NCBI GenBank assembly: GCA_026018925.1
Contig: JAKSZU010000009.1
Location: forward strand, 76,294,041 to 76,358,040
Direction of reading: 5' to 3'
DNA from: Tupaia tana
Taxonomy: Eukaryota > Chordata > Mammalia > Scandentia > Tupaiidae
DNA: 64,000 nt
The notes below the pieces were generated by a model. It saw only the letters and a list, made by a program, of their open reading frames with translations, was not told where the DNA came from and ran no database searches. Position numbers and translations under genes: made by a program. Position 1 is the first letter of the stretch. Every line of letters begins with the position of its first letter. Of this stretch, positions 23,049 through 33,707 are shown piece after piece.

Positions 23049-26000
23049 TTAAGTACCTTCACTGCTTTTATGTCCTACAATTTTATGCTCTCTACCATAG
23101 AGTGCAGATAGTCGGTATATATTGAGTGGATGCATACAATATCTTCCTTTCATAGCCTGGCTTACTGCACTCAGCAATACATCCTCCATATCTGACCACT
23201 TTCTATCAAATTCCAGGGTCTTGTTATATTTTTTGGCTGAGTAGTATTCCATAGAGTATATATACCACACTTTTCCAATCCATTCATCAGTTTGTGGACA
23301 TTTAGGTTGGTTCCATGTCTTGGCAATTGTGAATAATGCTGCAATAAACATTGATGTGCAAGCAGTTTTCTGACTGAGCATTCTCGTCTTTTGGGTAATT
23401 ACACAAAAGTGGGATTGCTGGATCAAATGGTAGTTCTATTTGTAGATCTTTGAGGAACCTCCATATTGTTCTCCACAGTGGTTGAACTAGTTTACATTCC
23501 CACCAACAGTGTAGGAGGGTTCCCTTTTCACCACATCCCCACCAACACTTATGACTTTTTATATTCTTAATCTTTGCCATTCTGACAGGGGTTAGGTGAT
23601 ATCTCATTGTGGTTTTTATCTGCATCTCCCTTATGATGAGGGATGTTGAGCATTTCCTCATATGCTTTTTGGCTGTTTGTATGTCTTCCTTAGAGAGACT
23701 TTTGTTCAGCTCATTTTCCCATCTTTTAATTGGGTTAATCTTTTTTTTTTCCGCATAAGGCACTTGAGTTCCCTATGTATTCTGGTTATCAGCCCCTTGT
23801 CTGAGGCATATTTAACAAAAATATTTTCCCATTCTGAGGGTTGTCGGTTCACACTTGATACTGTGTCCTTTGCTGTGCAGAAACTTCTTAGTCTAATATA
23901 GTCCCACTTGTCTATTTTAGGGATTATTGCCTGTGCTTTAGGAGTCTTATTTAAGAAGTCTTTGCCTACTCCAATGTCCCCCAGAGTTTCCCCAGCATTT
24001 TCCACCAGTAGTTTTATTGTTTGAGGTCTTAGGTTCAGATCTTTGATCCATTTTGAGTTGACTGTAGTTAATGGTGAAAGATGGGGGTTCAGTTTCATCT
24101 TTCTGCAGATGGATACCAAGTTTTTCCAGCACCATTTACTAAAGAGGTTTTCCTTTTCCCAATGGATTGACTGATATCCTTTGTCAATGATCAGTTGGCT
24201 GTAAGCTTTGGGGGTTATTTCTGGGGTCTCTATTCTCTTCCATTGGTCCACATGTCTGCTTTTATGCCAATACCATGCTGTTTTGATGACCACAGCTTTA
24301 TAGTATATCTTGGGATCAGGGAGTGATATGCCTCTTACTCCATTCTTCTTGCGCAGGATTGGTTTTGCAATACGAGGTCTTTTATGGTTCCAGACAAATT
24401 CTATGATTGCCTTTTCTAGATCTGTGAAGAATATCTCTGGTATTTTGATTGGAATTGCATTAAACATGTAGATTAATTTGGGTATAATTGCCGTTTTGAT
24501 TATGTTAATTCTTCCAATCCAGGAGCATGGGATGTCCTTCCACTTTTTTATGTCACTTTCAGTGTCTCTGTTAAGATTTTCGTAGTTTTCTTTATAAAGG
24601 TCTTTGACTTTCTTAGTTAGGTTTATCCCTAGGTAGCTTATACACCTTGTGGCTACGGTGAAGGGGATTCCTTTCTTCAGCTCTGCTTCGTTCAACTTGT
24701 TGTTCATAAATAGAAATGCTATAGATTTTTGGGTATTGATTTTGTATCCTTCCACCTTACTGTATTCACTTATTACTTCAAGCAGTTTTTTCATGGATAC
24801 CTTTGGGTCTTCAAAGTATACCATCATGTCACCTGCAAATAAAGATATATTCAATTCTTCTTTGCCTATTCAAATGCCTTTAATATTGTTCTCTTCTCTG
24901 ATTGCAATAGCTAAGACTTCCAGTACTATATTAAAGAGCAGTGGAGAAAGTGGGCAGCCTTGCCTAGTACCTGTTTTCAGAGGAAAAGCTTTCAGCTTTT
25001 CCCCATTCAGTATAATGTTAGCTGTAGGTTTTCCATAGATTGCTTTTATTGTGTTCAGAAATGACCCTTCTATACCAATCATACTGAGACTCTTAATCAT
25101 AAAAGGATGTTGTATTTTATCAAATGCTTTCTCCGCATCAATTGAGATGATCATGTGGTTTTTATCTTTCTTTCTGTTAATGTGGTGTATTACATTTATG
25201 GTCTTGCGTATATTGAACCACCCTTGCTTCCCTGGTATGAAGCCTACCTGATCGTGATGAATGATCTTTGTTATATGTTGTTGGATACGATTTGCAACTA
25301 TCTTGTTGAGAATTTTCGCATCTATATTCACCAATGATATTGGTCTGTAGTTTTCCTTTTTTGTCATATCTTTATCTGTTTTGGGGATGAGGATGATGGA
25401 GGCTTCATAAAATGAATTTGGAAGGTTTCCTTCCTTTTGAATCTTTAGAAATAATTTTAGTAGGATAGGGGTTAACTCTTCCTTAAAAGTTTTGTAGAAT
25501 TCACAAGTGAAGCCATCTGGGCCTGGGCTTTTCTTTGTTGGGAGGTTATTTGTTACTGATTCAATCTCCTGGCTTTTTATGGGTCTATTCAGGTTCTCTA
25601 TGTCTTCCTGATCCAATCTTGGTAGATTATATTCATCCAGGAATTTGTCCATCTCCTCCAGGTTATCTTGTTTGTTGGCGTAAAGTTGCTCATAGTATCC
25701 TCTAATGATATTTTGTATTTCTGCTATGTCTGTGGTAATATTGCCTGTTTCATCACATATTTGATTAATCTGGTTTCTTTCTTTCTTCTTCTTGATCAGT
25801 CTAGCCAATGGTGTGTCGATCTTGTTAATCTTTTCAAAGAACCAGCTTTTGCTTTCATTTATTTTCTGTATGGTTCGTTTATTTTCTATTTCATTTATTT
25901 CTGCTCGAACCTTTATTATTTCTTTTCACCTGGCATTTTGGGGGTTTGTTTGTTGTTGTTTTTCCAATTTTCTGAAGCATGATGATAAGTTATCTACTTG

Positions 26001-26943
26001 CCATCTTTCTATCCTTTTCTTATGTGCACTAATTGCTATGAATTTTCTGTTAGGACTGCTTTTGCTGTGTCCCATAGATTCTGGACACTTGTGTACTCAT
26101 TATCATTAGTTTCCATAAATTTTTTTATTTCAGCCTTAATTTCTTCAGTAGTGAAGAAGTCATTCAGAAGTAGGTTGTTCAGTTTCCATGTGTTCATGTA
26201 TTTTCGGGGTTGTATCTTGAAATTAATCTTGAGTTTAATTCCATCATGGTCAGAGAAGATGCTGGGTACAGTTTCTATGCCTTTGAATCTATAAAGGCTT
26301 GATTTGTGTCCTAATATATGATCTATCTTTGAAAAGGTTCCATGTCGGGGTGAGAAAAATGTATATGTTGTGGATGTAGGGTGGAAAGTTCTATAGATAT
26401 CTGTCAAGCCCATTCCATTTATAGTATCATTTAAGTCCTGTATCTCTCTATTTTCTGTCTAGAAGATCTGCCTATAGGAGATAATGGGGTGTAGATATCT
26501 CCAATAACTACAGTATTTCTCCCTATCTCTCCTTTTAGTTCCAGCAGTCTTTCCTTCACATATTTAGGTGCACCTGAGTTGGGTGCATAGATATTTATAA
26601 GGGTTATGTCTTCTTGCTGGATTACCCCATTTACTATTATATAATGCCCTTCTTTGTCTCTTCTTACAGTCTTTGTCTTGAAGTCTATTTTGTCTGAGAT
26701 CAATATCGCTACTCCAGCCTTTTTTTGATTTCCATTTACATGGAGTATCTTTTTCCAGCCCTTGACTTCTAGTCTATGTATGTCTTTATCCATAAGGTGA
26801 GATTCTTGTAGGCAATAGATAGAGGGTTTCTGTTTTCTTATCCATTCAGCCAGTCTATGTCTCTTAACTGGAGAATTTAATCCATTGACATTCAATGTAA
26901 TTATCGATATTTCCGTACCTGATCCTATCATTAAGTGAGCCAT
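23049..26943 (-). pseudogene. L1 ORF2: L1-B ORF2, near-complete but disabled
   Basis: ORF2p nicks DNA and reverse-transcribes L1 (and SINE) RNA. Minus-strand segments: 26943-26431 (endonuclease with LNVNG and QESH motifs), 26413-26036 (endonuclease C-terminus, FSDHDG), 25808-24870 (RT with SIDAEKAFD and TRQGCPLSP), 24854-23706 (starts with the catalytic box, then thumb region), 23763-23302 and 23426-23049 (C-terminal, cysteine-rich). The 25808 and 24854 segments share one frame and are separated only by a stop; the other junctions are frameshifts. The catalytic box reads FAGD rather than FADD, which alone should abolish polymerisation. Confidence 0.93.
24831..24833 (-). other. RT catalytic aspartate changed to glycine (FAGD)
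   Basis: On the minus strand the codon is GGT where L1-A (near 5503) and the L1 near 53120 have GAT. The usual F/Y-A-D-D box becomes F-A-G-D. The first aspartate of this pair coordinates the catalytic metal ions in reverse transcriptases. Confidence 0.9.
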
Positions 26944-26986
26944 TTTCTTGGTTGCTTTTTGTTCTCGTAAAATTGTCTCTGATTTT

Positions 26987-27955
26987 TTAGTTTTCCTGGT
27001 ATAATACTCCCTTCAGAACCTCTTGAAGAGCTGGTCTGGAGTTGGTAAATTCCTTCAAATTTTGTTTATTCGAGAATGTTTTTATCTTTTTTTCCCATAT
27101 GAAAGATAATTTTGCCTGGTATAGTATTCTCGGTTGAAATTGTTTTTCACTCAACACTTTTACTATGCTTCCCCATTCTTTCCTTTCCTGCATTATTTCT
27201 GCCGAGAGATTCGATGTTAGCCTGATGGGGTGACCTTTGTAAGTAACCTGGCGTTTCCCTCTTGCCAACTTTAGTATCTTGTCTTTGTCTGTTGCTTTTG
27301 CCAGTCTGGCTATGATGTGCCTTAGAGAGGATCTTCTTGGGTTGATTCTACCCGGGGTCCTATGTATTTCCTGGGTCTGGATATTTGAATGCCTTTCTAG
27401 ATTTGGAAAATTTTCTTCCAGGATCTCATGGAATAAATTATCTCAGCCCTTATTATTTTCTTCCTCTTCTGGAATACCAATTATCCGGATGTTGGGGCAC
27501 TTGATAGTATCCAGTATTCCTCGTATATTATCCTCATTTTTCATGGTTGTTTTCTCAATCATCTTGATACTTTTTTCTAGGTCAGATGTTTTGTCTTCTA
27601 CGTTAGAGATTCGATCTTCTGCCTGGTATAACCTACTTTTAATACTTTCAAGACAGGTTTTGATTTCCTGTATAACATTCTTCAATCCTAAAAGTTCCAT
27701 CTGGTTCTTGTTTAAGGTATCCATTTCTTCTTTCAAGTCATTGAAGGACTTCCTCATCTCCTGGAACTCCTTGTCTCTTTTCTCTCCCATCTCAGTTAGT
27801 TTGGCCACTACAAATATTCTGAAGTCCTTATCAGACATGTCCACGACGTCCATTGTATTGACTGTGGGTGATGTAGGCTTGATGATTTCCCTTGAGGGAG
27901 AGGCCTTTTGTTGGTTGCTCATATTTCTTGAGCCTCTGCGATTGTTCCTAGTCAT
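26987..27955 (-). pseudogene. L1 ORF1: L1-B ORF1, one in-frame stop
   Basis: This encodes the RNA-binding, coiled-coil chaperone of the L1 particle, about 322 codons. The frame from 27955 (MTRNNRRG) runs to a stop near 27441. The same frame resumes and reaches the C-terminus (GVLYQEN) at 26987, so one nonsense change is the main lesion. A long coiled coil (ELQEMRKSFNDLKEEMD-type heptads) occupies roughly residues 55-140. The C-terminal part (LARGKRQVTYKGHPIRLTS) fits the ORF1 C-terminal domain. Confidence 0.92.
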
Positions 27956-28493
27956 CAGGTAATCTATATGTTTCTTCCTAACTGATTGTTAAAAGTTGTA
28001 CAGGCTTAGAAAATTGATGATTTCCCTTATGGTTGGCCTACCTGTTGCTCACAATTACCATTAACTGTTGCCACTACCCTGGATGGCCCAAAGTCCTCAC
28101 TGTCTCTAAGGAGAAGTGAGCCTTCAATTGACAGAATAAGCAACACCCCAAGAGCAAAGAAAAACAAAATGAAAAAAGGAAATCGCGCAGCGCGCATTGC
28201 GCGCCTCGTGCTATTCAAATCACTAGAATTCAAAGAGTCCAAAGGCTAATGGGAAAGGGTCAGAAGATGAGTGACAGGACCAGGTTAGTCGGGCCTGCAG
28301 CTTGAGTCCGCCTGGTGCCTGGAACTGCTGGCCCGCTCGATCCGGACTGCAGGTGGGGTGGGGTGGGGTGGGAGTTTGCTTTGAAGTCCCAGACAACAAA
28401 CCTGGGGTCCACGGAGGAGAAACGGTGGGGATGCGTGGAGATTCAGAAGGGTTGGGCCTGCTGCAGCCTGAGTCCACCTGGTGCCCAGAACTC
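27956..28493 (-). promoter_or_regulatory. L1-B 5'UTR, GC-rich with partial repeat units
   Basis: About 540 bp, much richer in GC and CpG than its surroundings. It includes a CpG-dense near-palindrome (gcgcgcattgcgcgc) near 28191-28205 and a (GGGGT)n tract near 28354-28372. A block containing 'gggcctgc...gagtccrcctggtgcc' occurs twice about 165 bp apart (from about 28291 and 28455), indicating one complete plus one partial unit. L1 5'UTRs carry an internal pol II promoter; activity here is inferred. Confidence 0.8.
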
Positions 28494-28534
28494 AAATTGT
28501 TTAGTTCTGAGAGGAACTAAAAAAATGAACTACT

Positions 28535-28630
28535 GGTGCCGGCAGGTGGCGTGGTGGGTAAAGGCGCTGGATTCTCACATGGCTGACTATGGTTCGAGTC
28601 CTGGGCCTGTCAGTTTGTTATCTTGCATTC

Positions 28631-28685
<55 letters not shown>

Positions 28686-28710
28686 CTCTGGTAAAATTTA
28701 AAAAAAATAG
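28535..28710 (+). mobile_element. Second-type tRNA-derived SINE (short, CT-tailed)
   Basis: The head 'ggtgccggcaggtggcgtgg' has a perfect B box (ggttcgagtcc), then a (TC)n tract and a short 'ctctggtaaaattt' end. It lacks the 'cccaagatccc' middle of the dominant family, so it is a distinct, shorter subtype. Confidence 0.85.
28635..28681 (+). repeat. (TC)n microsatellite in SINE
   Basis: An uninterrupted CT dinucleotide tract, an expansion of the CT-rich region of the short SINE. Confidence 0.95.
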
Positions 28711-28837
28711 TGAAAACAAATGGAATTAAATAAATAATTCTGTAAAAAAATAAATAAAATTATTTTTTATAAATGATCTATATACAATATAGTTGTTCCA
28801 AAAGGAGCCACAAAATACAAATGTAACTCTTACTTTC

Positions 28838-29259
28838 TGTAGGGAGCATCCAGACCTGGACTAGGCACTAGTGACTTTTAAAGTGGAGATAATGTGTGTT
28901 TATGCTGCAGGGCAAGCAAACATTGTAACAAGGACATACTTCAGTTACACTGCAGGGCAGTATAAATTAAGGGAAGCTGAATGTCCACCAAAGAAGGCCA
29001 GGGGAAATCTGTTTAGAACTATGAGACACAAGAACCATGGGACATAAGATGTACCAGAGCTGTGACCTGGCTTTCCCATTCCCCATTTCTGTGTAAAAGA
29101 ATTAACCTGGGAATGGTTCACAGCCATGGTGTTCTCCACGCAGAGATACCCAGTCTGCCTGATCCCTAATTTCTCTACATGTGTATCTCTGTCTTTTTTC
29201 AATCTATTCACTTGCTTCCACTTGGGGTTCCATATCCCTTTACCACACAGACTGGGACA
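28838..29259 (+). repeat. 5' LTR of provirus
   Basis: 422 bp, starting TG and ending CA. It contains a TATA-like tataaa at 28961-28966. It aligns throughout with 33708-34136. By eye the two differ at very roughly 15% of positions (not computed), implying an old insertion. The poly(A) signal site reads aattaa here and aataaa in the 3' copy. Confidence 0.92.
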
Positions 29260-29261
29260 GT

Positions 29262-29279
29262 TGGTGCCCAACATTAATG
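29262..29279 (+). other. Primer-binding site, tRNA-Lys-like
   Basis: tggtgcccaaca begins 2 bp after the LTR and differs at one base from the TGGCGCCCAAC start of the lysine tRNA primer site used by betaretroviruses. The 3' part of the site is eroded. Confidence 0.75.
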
Positions 29280-29322
29280 AGTAAACGAACAAGGACCTGA
29301 GTACGGAAGATCTGCAAAGAAT

Positions 29323-29331
29323 AAGGTGAGT
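29323..29331 (+). promoter_or_regulatory. Candidate leader splice donor
   Basis: aag|gtgagt lies between the primer site and the gag start, the usual position of the major retroviral splice donor. It matches the donor consensus. Function is inferred from position. Confidence 0.5.
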
Positions 29332-29399
29332 GGACATTCATGAAAATCTGGGCCTGGGAATTGAAAGGTAAAGAGTTCATTAAGAGCTGGGTGTAAGAA

Positions 29400-31230
29400 A
29401 TGGGGACAAAGTTGTCTAAATACAGAGATGTGTATGTTCAAAGATTTTTTCATATGCTAAAAGCAAGGGGCATTGAAGTTGGTATCTAGCAGTTGTGTCA
29501 ATTCTTTGACTTTGTTTAGGAAACATTACCCTGGTTCCTAGAACAGGGAATGTTTGTTCTCTGATCTCGTTGGAGAACAAATTAGGGAAAAATATACAGT
29601 AGAGAATCCAGATAGGATTCCTACTTTTGTTTTCTCATTATGGCATTTAGTTTTGGAGTGTTTGTGGCAAGACCCTCCAGAAAATCCAGTAGGTTGCTCG
29701 GAAGCTCAATTAAGAAATTCCCTGAAATAATATACTCCCTTGCTTCCTGGAGAGCCAGGAGTTGGTCCTGAAATAGAGGATAGCAAAGCTGCAGTGGATA
29801 GTTTAAGTGATAGCCTCCCAGATCTAGGCAGACTTGAGATTGCATTTCCTAATAGATCTAAGTTAAAAACAAATAAAGGAGCCACAGCCCCTTGGCCCTG
29901 TGCCTGCCGCCCATCCCAAAGGCCCACTGCTCTTCTTTTAGAACTCCTAGTAGGGGAGAATACACAGAGAAAGAAAAGTCTCATTTACACTTAACCACTC
30001 TTCAGAGAGCGTTGTATGGTGTGAAGAGAGGGGAAGACATTTTGGGGTTTAAACTAACATGTCTAGTCATGGAGGTTCCAGATCCTAGTAACTCAGAACA
30101 AACAATAAGATAACATGAGCCTGTGTCTTTTAAAATTCTAAAAGAGTTAAAAACAGCTTGTGCACAGTATGGTCCTGCAGCACTGTGTACAATGGTTGTA
30201 TTAGAAACAGCTACTCTGTCAGTGCTTCTGCCTGATGATTGGCAGGTGCTAGACAAGGCATGCTTGGCTGGAGGTGATTATCTTTTATAGAAAGCAGGTT
30301 GGTTTGAGGAAGCCCCCAAAAAGGCAAATTGACACCAACAACATGGGGTATCTATCATGTTTGAAGTATTGACAGGGACAGGTAACTTCTCTGTGTTAAT
30401 CAGCTCAAATACTTCCTACGAGCATATCAGCAAATAAAGATAATTTGTTTGAGATGTTGGAGGACACTTTCAGGAAAAGACAGGTAACTTGTTGAGTATT
30501 TGCCAGGGGCCCAGTGAACCTGACCAAGATTTTGTATTGAATCTGGCACAAGCCATAGGGTGGGTGATTTCTGATGTGGGAGCAAGACAAATTTTGTTCA
30601 AACAATTAGCTTTCAAAAATGTTAATACTCCCTGTAGGACTGCTATTACTCTGTTTTGGATAAAGGACAAAATAACTGATCACATTAGACTATGTCAAGA
30701 TATTGGAGATTTACAAATTTAGGGTATGACTATGGCTGCAGCCTTTATAAAAATAATCCAAAATTGGGATCAGCAAGTGGAGTAATGGCTATTTTGCTGG
30801 ACTCCCATGGGGTCAACAACGGTTCGAGTCCCAGACCGATGGCTTAAACTCATGCCAGGCGCGTGTGCGTGTGTGCCCAAGATTCTGAAAGGAGAATGGA
30901 AGAGAAGGGATTGCAGCGTGGCCATCGCCCCTGGGGGAGGGGTGACTTCTCTCTTTCTGTCTCTCTGTCTCTCTCTGTCTTTCTGGCAAGCACACGCTCT
31001 ATAGCAAAAACCTCTCCAAAAATAATAATAATCAAAGAAAAAAAAAAGGTAGCTGCTTTAACGACAGCAGTGGACAATTTGGTTTGAAATGTTATGTGCC
31101 CAAAGGGACATTTCCTTCATTAAAATACAAAGGAGCCCAGTGTAAGTGCTGGGAATATGCCCCTGGTTCCAGAAGGGTAGACATTGGGTTAGTGAATGCC
31201 CATCCAGAACAGGTATAGACAGAAAGCCTA
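29400..31230 (+). pseudogene. gag: gag remnant
   Basis: Gag makes the matrix, capsid and nucleocapsid of the particle. An ATG at 29400 is followed by Gly codon 2 (myristoylation position) and a basic matrix-like start. Stops follow, the first at 29487-29489. A capsid region lies at about 30120-30720, with a major-homology-region-like motif (QGPSEPDQDF) from 30504 in the open segment 30489-30722. Degraded nucleocapsid knuckles are plausible at about 31085-31210. A SINE (30766-31048) interrupts the 3' part. Confidence 0.78.
30766..31048 (+). mobile_element. tRNA-derived SINE inside proviral gag
   Basis: A full-length copy from 'gggatcagcaagtgg', with a perfect B box (ggttcgagtcc) and an (AAT)n/A-rich tail. 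The insertion post-dates the provirus. TSD not clear. Confidence 0.85.
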
Positions 31231-32100
31231 TTCCATCCCCGGGAAGCAGAGAGTCCAATCCTAGCCCTGCCAAATAGTAGGGGCAGCTTCGGTGCCTTTC
31301 TTGACACCAACCAACCAGAGATTTGAACAGAGGATATTTGCTGGCCACAAACAGAGATCTCTATCAGACAACCTCAAGTAGTGTAGGATTAGACCTCAGT
31401 CCCACCTCCAGGCAGATATTATGAGATTAATATGAGTCCATAGGTGATTCCTACTGAAGTATATGGACCTTTGCCACAGGACATGGTAGGATTAATTTTG
31501 GAAAGTAGTAGTATGTCATTAAAGAATTGATAGTGACCCCAAGTGTAAAAAATGTAGATTATTAGAGTCAGATCAAGGTTATAACTTCAGCTTCTCAAAT
31601 TATTCAGCTTCTTTACTTGACTGTGTGGCACAACGTGGGCTGTTGCCTGCAGCTTTAAAAGGACAGATGTTGACCACAGAGCTTACAGGACAATGAGGAT
31701 TCAAATTCTTAGACCAGGCCTATCTCCTTCAGGCTATCTGAGAAACTTGACCCATGTATACTCTAATAACTATACAAGGATGAAAATTTCAGAGACTTAT
31801 ATGCTGGTACTGATATTTCAGTAATTGCCAAAAAAAAAAAAAAACGTTGACCCAGAAATTGGCCCTGTGAATTTACTAACTCTGTATTGAAAGGGGTACG
31901 ATATGTTAATTAACCAGCAAATATTTCTGATATTCTTACTTGGACAGATGAGAAAGGTCATATGAGACTATTTCAATCTTATGTTTTGTCTCATGTACAT
32001 TTCAATTTATGGAGATGAGTTGTACTTTCAAGAATGGGATTGTATTTATGTAGTTCTTTTTTTTTACCTGTGACACAAATAATGTTCCAAAATTTAGACA
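31231..32100 (+). pseudogene. Probable pro (protease, possibly dUTPase) remnant
   Basis: This region lies between gag and pol and is heavily broken. A segment near 31805 reads GTDISVI, compatible with the decayed active-site region of an aspartic protease. The assignment rests mainly on position and this one motif. The poly(A) run at 31831-31844 is an added interruption. Confidence 0.4.
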
Positions 32101-32149
32101 GGGATAAAGTACTCAGATACAAATTTTGGATAGGGGCCTTGGTAGACTC

Positions 32150-32640
32150 CCCAACCATTAGGACTGCTTGTCCAGTAAACTGATTTTCAGAGGAGCCTGT
32201 CTGGATTGACCAATGGCCCCTAACTGGGGTAAAAACTCAAGGCAGCTAGACAATTTGTTCAAGAACAGCTAAAATTGGTTCACATCCAACCATCTTTTAG
32301 TCCTGCTTCTCCTTGAGAGCTTACCCCAGCATGTAGGAGAGCTCTTGAATTAGTAGAACTAGCTATTCAAAAAGCCTGTTTGTCACAAGTAAACAAAGAC
32401 TTGCGTATAACTATCTTAATATTCCCAATCTCATATACACCCACTGGGACTATTTAAACAAACTTAGAGGGTCTTTGAATGGTTACATCTTCAATCATCT
32501 CCTGTATGGTCTCTTATACCATTTCCTACAGCAGTAGCTGCACTTATAATAAAAGGATTAACACATACCATCCAACTATTAAGACATGATCTCAGAAACT
32601 CCTGAAGATCAGGCTAAACATTCACATAACCTTTTCCACA
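32150..32640 (+). pseudogene. pol: pol reverse transcriptase remnant, internally deleted
   Basis: A start-like segment (PVWIDQWPLT, from about 32198) is followed by a frameshift. A later RT/connection-type segment (ALELVELAIQKA) lies near 32340. The span is far shorter than an RT-RNase H domain and no YxDD box is visible, so most of the palm has been lost. Confidence 0.6.
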
Positions 32641-32650
32641 AAAATGCTGC

Positions 32651-33390
32651 TGCTCTGCACAATTTTCTATCATGAGGCAATAAGCACAAAAAATTGTCCA
32701 AATTGTGTTCCTTTTCTTCCCCTCTTCCTATGGGAGTTAACCCTAGAGGTTCAGCCCCTAATTACATTTGACAAATGGATGTAACTCATTATGTCTCCTG
32801 CAGGTGACAAAGTTATTTGCATGTCAATGTTGATGCTTTTTGTGTTTCATTTTTGCTTCTCCTGTGACAGGTGAAGCAGCTAAACATGTAATTACACATT
32901 GTCTTGCGGCAATAGCAGTAGTGGGAAAACCAAGATATACAAAAACTGACAATGTCTCAGCTTACACTAGTAAAGCTTTTAGACAATTTTGTGGCACTTT
33001 CCATGTTTTTCATACTACAGGCATACCTTACAATTCTCAAGGTCAAACAATAGTAGAAAGGGCCAACCAATGTTTAAAAACTTAGTTAGAAAAAAAAGGG
33101 GCAGGGGGAGACAGGGTAATCCCTGTAACTCCTCCCTCTAAACTTTCTCTTGCCTTATATTCTTCAAATTTTTAAAATTTCACATCAGAGGGTCTCGCAG
33201 TCATGGAAATTCATTACCAAGGGATAAAAAAAGTTAAACTTCAATATGCAAAATGGAAAGATCTTAGTTCAGGAGAGTGAAAGGAACTCAACCTAGTATT
33301 AGCATGGAATTGAGGGTGTGCTTGTATTTTCCAGAATCATCACTGAAGCCAGGTTCCAGCTCGACTTGTGAAACTATTGGATGAATGAAA
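32651..33390 (+). pseudogene. pol: pol integrase remnant with all three DDE residues
   Basis: Integrase joins viral DNA to the host genome. An HHCC-like zinc-binding region lies at 32658-32706 (His at 32671, Cys at 32695 and 32704 in one frame). The catalytic Asp candidate in QMDVTH is at 32778-32780. The open segment 32840-33085 carries the second Asp (TKTDN, 32948-32950) and the Glu (TIVERA, 33056-33058). A frameshift separates the first Asp from the other two. A C-terminal DNA-binding-type region continues to about 33390. Confidence 0.85.
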
Positions 33391-33686
33391 TAATCAGAGG
33401 ACAAGCCAATGAGACAGATACAGAAGAGAATGCAGGACCTGAATATGGACAAATTACCCAAGAAAAATAAGAATAAAATAAGAAAGGTAAAATGGATACA
33501 TCTGGTCCAACATGAGGACAGATTAAATGTTTGACAAAGAAAGCAAAATAATTGGTAAAAAGCCAGGGAACATTGATTACAGCTCCTCTGTTATTTTTGG
33601 CCATAATAAGTATGTTGACCACCCAGTATTCAGAATCATTGGGCACAAACTCCATGAAGCAGCTATCCAGCTCCATAGACTAAATT
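33391..33686 (+). other. Residual segment where env should be
   Basis: Only about 300 bp lie between the integrase end and the polypurine tract, far too short for env (normally near 2 kb). I recognise no surface or transmembrane domain. Either env was deleted after insertion or the lineage spread without it. Confidence 0.6.
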
Positions 33687-33707
33687 AGAAAAAGAAAAAG
33701 GGGGAGA
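33687..33707 (+). other. Polypurine tract
   Basis: A purine-only run ending in gggggaga immediately precedes the 3' LTR, the expected plus-strand primer site. Confidence 0.85.

Larger units (their letters stand above)
22613..28508 (-). mobile_element. Full-length LINE-1 (L1-B) with perfect 15-bp TSD
   Basis: The element body is 22628-28493 (5,866 bp) on the minus strand. The 15-bp repeat aaattgtttagttct occurs at 22613-22627 and 28494-28508 without mismatch. Order on the minus strand: GC-rich 5'UTR (28493 to about 27956), ORF1 (27955-26987), ORF2 (26943 to about 23050), 3'UTR, then the A-rich end (poly-T side at 22628). It is the best preserved L1 here, but both ORFs carry stops or frameshifts, so it cannot move by itself as it stands. 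Confidence 0.95.

Noticed and set aside
27279-27962. 227-residue plus-strand frame
   Set aside because: It is exactly antisense to L1-B ORF1; the coiled-coil ORF1 on the minus strand explains the sequence.
28223-28701. Proline/serine- and glycine-rich frames on both strands
   Set aside because: They fall in the GC-rich L1-B 5'UTR and the (TC)n of a SINE, with no protein family features.
33391-33686. Short env or accessory gene in the provirus
   Set aside because: No signal peptide, cleavage site or transmembrane features, and too short; treated as residue of a deletion.
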